Source: Cephalotus follicularis (taxonomy: Eukaryota > Streptophyta > Magnoliopsida > Oxalidales > Cephalotaceae). From it: a DNA stretch of 64,000 nucleotides. The stretch spans positions 197,758 through 261,757 of the forward strand of contig BDDD01000908.1 of NCBI GenBank assembly GCA_001972305.1, given 5' to 3'. This document shows positions 57,764 to 64,000 of the stretch, piece after piece. Under the pieces are notes generated by a model. That model ran no database searches. It worked only from the letters and a program-made list of their open reading frames with translations, and had not been told where the DNA came from. Both the position numbers and the translations under genes were made by a program. The number at the start of each line of letters is the position of its first letter. The first letter of the stretch is position 1.

Positions 57764-60622
57764 TCAAAATTCCAGATCTGGTCCAGGGAACAAGTAAGGA
57801 TAACGCTCCCTCATATGGTCCTCACATTCCCAGGTAGCCTCTTCTGCTACATGGTTTCTCCACAAGATCTTCACCAAAGGAAGGGTCTTATTCCTCAAAA
57901 CCTGTTCTCGATGGTCTAAGATTTGCTCTAGGGCTTCCTCATAAGCCAACACTGGTAGATCCTTTCCAGACAACTCTACTGGCTCGGTCAACACATGAGA
58001 AGGATCAGCAAAGTATTTCCTCAGCACAGATACATGGAACACGTCGTGCACCCTGGCCATTCCCTCAGGCAACGCCAGACGATAAGCCACTGGTCCTATC
58101 CTTTGCACAACCTCAAAGGGACCTATGTGCCTTAGGCTAAGCTTCCCACGATAGTTGTTGTTGTAGGTGAACTCGATCAAAGTCAAATGGTCATCCCAAC
58201 TTCCTCGGAAATCCATGACACAGGCTCTCAACATGTCCTCAAGAATCTGGATAGTAAGCTCAGACTGTCCAACGGTCTGAGGATGGTACGTCGTACTAAG
58301 TCGCAACTCCGTACCCAACGTCCTCTGTAAGCTCCGCCAAAATCTTGATGTGAACCTCGGGTCTCTATCCGAAACAATACTGCTGGGGATCCCATGTAAC
58401 CTGATCACACCATCCACATACAACCGAGCTAACTTGTCCAAACTGAAGTCCTTCCTTATAGGTATGAAGTGAGCAGACTTGGTCAAACGATCTACTATCA
58501 CCTAGATAGCATCATGCTTACTCCTAGTCCTAGGAAAACCAGTGACAAAGTCCATCGATATGTTGACCCATTTCCACACTGGAATAGGAAGCGGTTGAAG
58601 AAGACCTGAAGGCTTCTGTCGCTTAGCCTTCACTTGCTGGCATGTCAAGCACCTTTCCACGAACCTGGAAATCTCATGCTTAATGCCCCGCCACCAAAAA
58701 GATTGCCTTAGGTCACGATACATCTTGGTACTCCCAGGATGCATTGACCAAGGAGAACGATGAGCTTCGTCCAAGATCTCCTGCTTGATCGTCTCGACAT
58801 GTGGCACACATATTCTTTCTCTAAACATCAGAGCACTATCACCCCTGATGTCGAAGTCAGTCTGAGAACCTTCTCTAACTTGCTTAAATAACTTGGCCAA
58901 CCTCCAGTCCTTCTCTTGTAATCACCGGATCTGCTCTTCCCAAACAGACCTCACTTGCAGAGAAGCTAACACTGCTCCACTGTCCCCGGTAGACAGCTCT
59001 GCCCTCAAAGACCTCAACTGTTCCAACATTGGTAAGTAAACCAACCGTACATGAGCCAAGGAAGCGGAGGACTTCCTGCTCAATGCATCAGCAACCACGT
59101 TGGCCTTACCAGGATGATACTCGATGGTACAGTCATAATCCTTGATTAGCTCGATCCATCTCCTCTGCCTCATGTTCAAATGTGGTTGAGAAGACATGTA
59201 CTTCAAACTCTGGTGGTCAGTAAAGATCTGGCAGACCTCACCATGCAGATAGCGACGCCATATCTTCAAAGCAAACACCACCGCAGCCAACTCCAAGTCA
59301 TGTGTAGGGTACTTGAGCTCATGTACCTTCAACTGTCGAGAAGCATAAGCAATAACCTTGCCTTCTTGCATCAACACTCACCCAAGGCCGTGCAAAGAAG
59401 CATCACTGCACACCACGAAACCAACCCCCGGAGAAGGAAGGGTCAACACCGGAGCTGACGTTAACCTATCCTTCCACGTATGGAAGCACTTCTCACAATC
59501 CTCTGACCAAACGAACTTCACATCCTTCCTTGTCAACTTCGACAGAGGAGCCGCTATAGCCGAGAATCCCTCCACGAATCTTCGGTAATAGCCAGCAAGT
59601 CCAAGGAAACTGCGCACTTCAGGTACGCTCTTGGGTCTTTCCCAGGACAACACAGCTTCAACCTTCCTAGGGTCCACTTCAATACCATGGCCCGAGATCA
59701 CATGGCCCAAAAACAAAACCCTGTCCAGCCAAAACTCACACTTACCAAGCTTAGCATACAACTCATGGCTTCTCAAGGTCTGTAAAACAATCCTCAGGTG
59801 CTCCTCGTGCTCAGCCATACTCTGCGAGTATACCATCACGTCGTCTATGAACACCACCACAAAGGTGTCCAAGAAGGGTTCGAACACATGATTCATCAAA
59901 TCCATGAAAGTAGCCAGTGCATTGGTTAAACCAAACGGCATAACTGAGAACTCATAGAGACCATAACGAGATCTGAAGGATGTCTTCGGAACATCCTCTT
60001 CCTTCACCTTCAACTGGTGATATCCAGCCGAAGATCTATCTTAGAGAACACACAGGCGTCTCGCAACTGATCAAACAAGTCATCTATCCTTGGCAACGGA
60101 TACTTGTTATGCACAGTGACCTTGTTGAGTTGCCTATAGTCGATGCACAAGCGGATAGCTCCATCCTTCTTCTTCACAAACAGGACCGGAGCACCCCATG
60201 GAGAACTGCTAGGTCGGATAAATCCTTTATCCAACAAGTCTTACAACTGTACCTTCAACTCTTTCAACTCTACAGGTTCCATATGGTAAGGAGCAAGGGA
60301 TATAGGAGCCGCACCAGGGATCAACTCAATCTCAAAGTCTATTTCCCTGTCTGGAGGAAGACCTGGTAACTCGTCGGGGAAGAAATCGGGAAACTCACAA
60401 ACCACGGGTATGTCCCTTACCTCTGGCTTAGACATCCGAGTATCCACCACATGAGCTAAGAATCCTTGCACACCTTTATCCAAAGCCTTACGTGCAACCA
60501 TAGCCGAGATCAACTTCAGAGGTGCCGAGCACTGCTCGCAGATCAACTCCTTGCCTGACTCATCGGGCAAGACAAAGGAAACAACCTTGCGCGAACAATT
60601 GACCACTGCTCGGTGCCTTACC
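57764..60622 (-). pseudogene. Element E pol: reverse transcriptase, RNase H, integrase, chromodomain-like tail
   Basis: Minus-strand order from the right: end of protease and linker (VVNCSRKVVSF, PVVCEFPDFFPDELPGLPPDREIDF), reverse transcriptase ([67 protein letters not shown]), connection ([16 protein letters not shown]), RNase H ([30 protein letters not shown]), integrase zinc domain (HPGSTKMYRDLRQSFWWRGIKHE, CLTCQQVKAKRQKPSGLLQPLP), core (MIVDRLTKSAHFIP, IVSDRDPRFTSRFW, YHPQTVGQSELTIQILEDML), GPF/Y (HIGPFEVVQRIGPVAYRLALPEG) and chromodomain-like end (LRNKTLPLVKILWRNHVAEE, ATWECED). Fossil with a few breaks. Confidence 0.88.
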
Positions 60623-63576
60623 TGTCACACCCGTTTCCTACCGAGAAGGATGTGACAATCACGTGGTAAGCCTCCTTCCGGAAACCACCACGTGATATCT
60701 TGAAACCTGAAATTTCTTTAAAAACAATGACATCAAAAGATTAGTTAAGCTTTCTAAAAACTTGAAATTTTTTCTAACTCTTAAATTCTTACGAAAATCG
60801 GGCATGAAGTATCCATTTATAGAACTATGCCCCAGTAAAGAAAAACACATTTATAACCACACTCCCAAAGGAGGAACTAGCTGATTTTAAATGGGCTCAG
60901 CCCTCAGAAAACCACAATTTTAAAGCAATAAACATGGGTTGGACTCTGCCTCAACCATAATACCAAACATGAAGCATAAATATATAGGGCTCGGCCCTTT
61001 TTTAATCAAAACCATAAGAGAAAACATTTATATAAAAACTTAAGTCAATGCATAATTTAAATGTTGATGTAGTTATGCATGTGTTGAAACCCTTGTAGCA
61101 TGCCCTGCCCTAGTGGTCCATCATATACTACATCTGACCTAGCAACTCCTTGCCATAATCTGAAATGGAAACACTGGGAGGGGGTTAGTCCAAATGACTA
61201 AGTGAGTAGAAACAAAACATCTCCTGTACATCCATCAAAGAATTGGATGTGCTGAAGAAAATAGAGGATCATATAATCAAGAATATGTGCAACAACAAGG
61301 TAATGTAAATCATAAACAAAAGAAATGCTCAATAAGATCCAAAATGATGGTCAACGCGAATGATACCATGATATAATAAGATCATCAAGGACTTAAATCT
61401 CGATTTCAACAAGTGGATCCATAATTAAGATATAACAAGACTTGCCAATGAGTATGAAATCCACAAAAGTAAACGAGAACCACAAAGTAAGCAAGATTCA
61501 CATAGGTATACAAAATTTAGAAAAGTGAACCTCAAGATTCATAAACGATATCAAGATCCCTTAACGGAATTCACAAATGAAATCGAATCTATGAAAGGAA
61601 ACTCGTTACTCAGCAATAAAGTCCACTGAATGAATATCAAAGTCAAGACAGAAATCAAATACATGGGAGTCATAATAAATCCAAGTATCTGAATATCAAA
61701 CTCAAAGATACGATCATAAATCAAATATCAAACATCAAGAATGTAATATGTGCCCAAAGAATCATAAACCACTAAATATAAGACGATGCTGGTACCAATC
61801 ATGTCACTGCCTCATATCCCCGCCAAATCACATGGCGTCATATCATATCCCTGCCAAATCACATGGCGTCATAACATAACCGCTACAGCAATAATATAGG
61901 CCAATAAGGCTACAGGATGTGATCATCATCCATCATACACCGGTGCAGAGTGCCTATGGTAAGCATAACATCCAAACCTCGCACGAGGGGCCAGCATATA
62001 CCGCAAGGACCCTAGCCCTCGCCGAGAAAACCCGCACGCACACTAAACCTCATCCGAGGGACCCGCGTGCAATATATATCAACAACCAAACACAGTCTAA
62101 TAGGAGGGTAATGTAGAAGCTCTGCTACACTCACACTCAACATACCATCATAGACAATAGTATGTTGCAGATCCAGGTATGGAACCCAGGGGCAGTTTCC
62201 ACATAACACCCCATCATAGACCAATGGGCCTGCTAAGTAAAGTTGAGCGTCGAACATATACCTCTCCTTGGACCGGTAATACATATCAGAGAACTCGGTA
62301 CCCAGCATCAAAGTATATCATAGTATAACGATATAACAAGTCACGATATCACAAATGTGAGAAGGTGACCAAGTCACCCAGAACAAAGAGCATATACCGC
62401 TCGGAATCATATTACAATGATGAATATAACAACAGAAGACAACCGAGATACAAATCCCAACCAATATCACAATCTCAAGGCAATAGGGCACATATGGAAT
62501 GATATGACTCTCAAACGATGAAGAAGTGAATATCACAATGAATCAACATATCGAATACGGGAATCAATACAAATCAACAATTCCGGTTATCAAGAGCCAT
62601 CTCAAAATAGAACCACAAAAGAGCACAAAAATCATCAAAGAAAAAGTACAATGAGAGTAAGGGAAGAGAATCTCCCACTCAAAAACACATAGTTCTCACA
62701 ACAACGATCTATCGAAATGGATAAAGATTTTCCAACGATACCCATAATAAGGTTAAAACATAACGATATGGAGATGGAAAGAATATAATAGCAATGGCAA
62801 CAAAATACATCTCCGTAGGAACCAAACAGATATACAACAGCAACAAAAACATATATGTCCACAAGAGCCAGTGCGGATATAATAGCAAGGAGACAAGATG
62901 AGTATACAAACAATCAACGTGTCATATCAATATGAATGTTCAATTGGAATAACAATAGAGGGCTCAAAGCAAACGATTAAGGAATCGATTTCAAATAAAC
63001 TGTTATCAAGTCATATCAATATGAATATTCAATCGAATACCAATAAAGGGTTCGATCGAAACAATAATGGAATCATCATATAACAAGGGCTACCAATAAG
63101 TCAAATGAATCACAAACGTAAGAATAACAAATAAGTATACATATCCATCATCAAAGAACTTCATGAATAATAAGATAAGGGAAGGAGATGTTCTACTCAC
63201 AAATTTACAAAAGATAACAACCGCTGGTTAACCCTTTGATGGCTCCGGATCGAATACAGGATTCCAAGTCTACAACATTATTACATAACAATATCTATAA
63301 GCATACTTTCCATGCTAATATAACGAGAGATGCATAAAATGTACGTATAGGCTATACGATAGCTATATTCCCCATTTTACAGTTACTAGAATCTCTAACA
63401 TCCATGAATCTCAAAGATTCATCGGTACCCCATTCACATGTACTCTCTTGGCAACTTATAATACATTTTCAACGTATTCATATAATCTCCCTATCGCTTA
63501 TAAATGCACTGTACCACTTACATAACCTTACTATCTCATTTTTTTTTACACTTTCCACTAATAGTTTCTATGTTTC

Positions 63577-63607
<31 letters not shown>

Positions 63608-64000
63608 TATGCAAATCATCTTCATATATCTATTCAATTTTTACTCTTAATACTCAATAATTCCAACCTTAACATACTCATACAAATACCATTCATTAAA
63701 CCCTTAAACACTTTCAATTCTATAACTACTCATAACCATGTCTCTCAAACACTTCGACATTTACGCTAGAATCTCGCATTCTAAGAACTCACTGAATTCA
63801 CTACCAAAAACTATCATGGACGGCTTCAACATACTGCCGCACAAGTCCCTTCAAGGATTTCGGCACAGAGGAAACAAAACAGACCCCGCTAGCAGCCCTT
63901 GTCAATGGTTACCAAAAGTTGCCAACGGTAGAGACTGAGCACAATTCACAGAATCAGAAAAAATCTACCAATTAGAACAGAAAAAAAAAGTGAATTGCGA
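60623..64000 (-). mobile_element. LTR G (Ty3/gypsy type), minus strand, runs off the window
   Basis: On the minus strand its end is ggaaacgggtgtgaca at 60623. It matches G' (28232-34182) in reverse over several blocks, including the cacgtggtggtttcc end section, the cactcacttagtcatttggac section and the ccataggcactctg section. The left target duplication candidate is ttacc (60618-60622), within element E's protease region. The other end is beyond base 64000, so it may be a solo LTR or one end of a full element. A 32-base word with gccaaatcacatggcgtcat occurs twice in tandem near 61830-61880. No coding region is supported. Confidence 0.78.
63577..63602 (+). repeat. TA microsatellite in LTR G
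   Basis: Thirteen or so AT repeats near the window end. Similar short TA runs occur at 28221-28230 and 34182-34194. Confidence 0.9.

Larger units (their letters stand above)
54684..60622 (-). mobile_element. Ty3/gypsy element E (chromovirus-like), minus strand, partly in window, broken but relatively well kept
   Basis: In minus orientation: pol from 60622 leftward to about 57764, polypurine tract (57749-57737) and 3' LTR (57736 to 54684). The upstream part, with the rest of protease, gag and the 5' LTR, is separated by LTR G inserted at 60623 and should lie beyond the window. Its candidate target duplication is actgg on the left. The reading frames are long and motif-complete in most domains, and only a few breaks are apparent, so it is one of the youngest coding elements here. 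The chromodomain-like tail places it with plant chromoviruses. Confidence 0.82.

Noticed and set aside
57520-57837. Plus-strand frame over the end of element E
   Set aside because: Antisense across the polypurine tract and LTR start of E; a shadow.
62635-62913. Minus-strand hydrophobic frames in LTR G, possible membrane protein
   Set aside because: Low-complexity AT-rich LTR sequence with overlapping open frames; no start context and no family.

Overview
The window is plant nuclear repeat DNA. I see no host gene, tRNA, rRNA or CRISPR array. It is almost entirely LTR retrotransposon sequence: Ty1/copia, plus several Ty3/gypsy families whose pol ends read like plant chromoviruses (Tekay/Del type by motif). 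The initiator-Met-tRNA type primer sites, long 2-3.5 kb LTRs, and many solo LTRs with 5-bp target-site duplications (TSDs) point to a flowering plant with a repeat-rich genome. I cannot name the species. All elements are treated as fossils. Each coding element is broken, most of them many times.

Layout. The backbone is one old plus-strand Ty1/copia element (C). Its 5' LTR pieces lie at 14366-14826 and 26671-27109, its primer site at 27113, its leader at 27126-28231, about 34183-34264 and 46935-47519, its gag-pol at 47520-50305 and 53499-54259, and its 3' LTR from 54282. Everything between those pieces was inserted later. From left to right the insertions are: a three-LTR gypsy element A (1606-14365, TSD ggttc), itself carrying solo LTR K1 (9291-12067, TSD gagaa); a minus-strand, apparently non-coding large element B (14827-26670, TSD ataaa), carrying a 211-bp solo LTR (19518-19728, TSD cctag) and solo LTR K2 (23792-26232, TSD ttcag); solo LTR G' (28232 to about 34182) interrupted by solo LTR F (30917-33492); LTR H (34265-46934) wrapped around a rearranged gypsy cluster I (about 35640-46576); LTR J (50306-53498) in two opposed halves inside the copia pol; and minus-strand gypsy E (from 54684), itself interrupted by minus-strand LTR G (60623 to the window end). 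Bases 1-1600 look like a further reverse LTR-type fragment that I cannot close.

Three patterns cut across families. First, many LTRs and the copia leader carry clusters of short palindromes with a TCGA core (cagtcgactg, gcgtcgacgc, acatcgacgt types), each family with its own flanks. Second, four LTR families share a splice-donor-like AG|GTAGG, usually close to a palindrome cluster, and splice-acceptor-like TATAG or TGTAG sites sit just before the gag ATG or gag reading frame; this suggests a leader intron that would remove the rest of the LTR and the primer site. Third, A and I are not simple two-LTR elements but look like products of recombination between LTRs. The window is a good record of layered insertion; I found no new protein-coding system in it.
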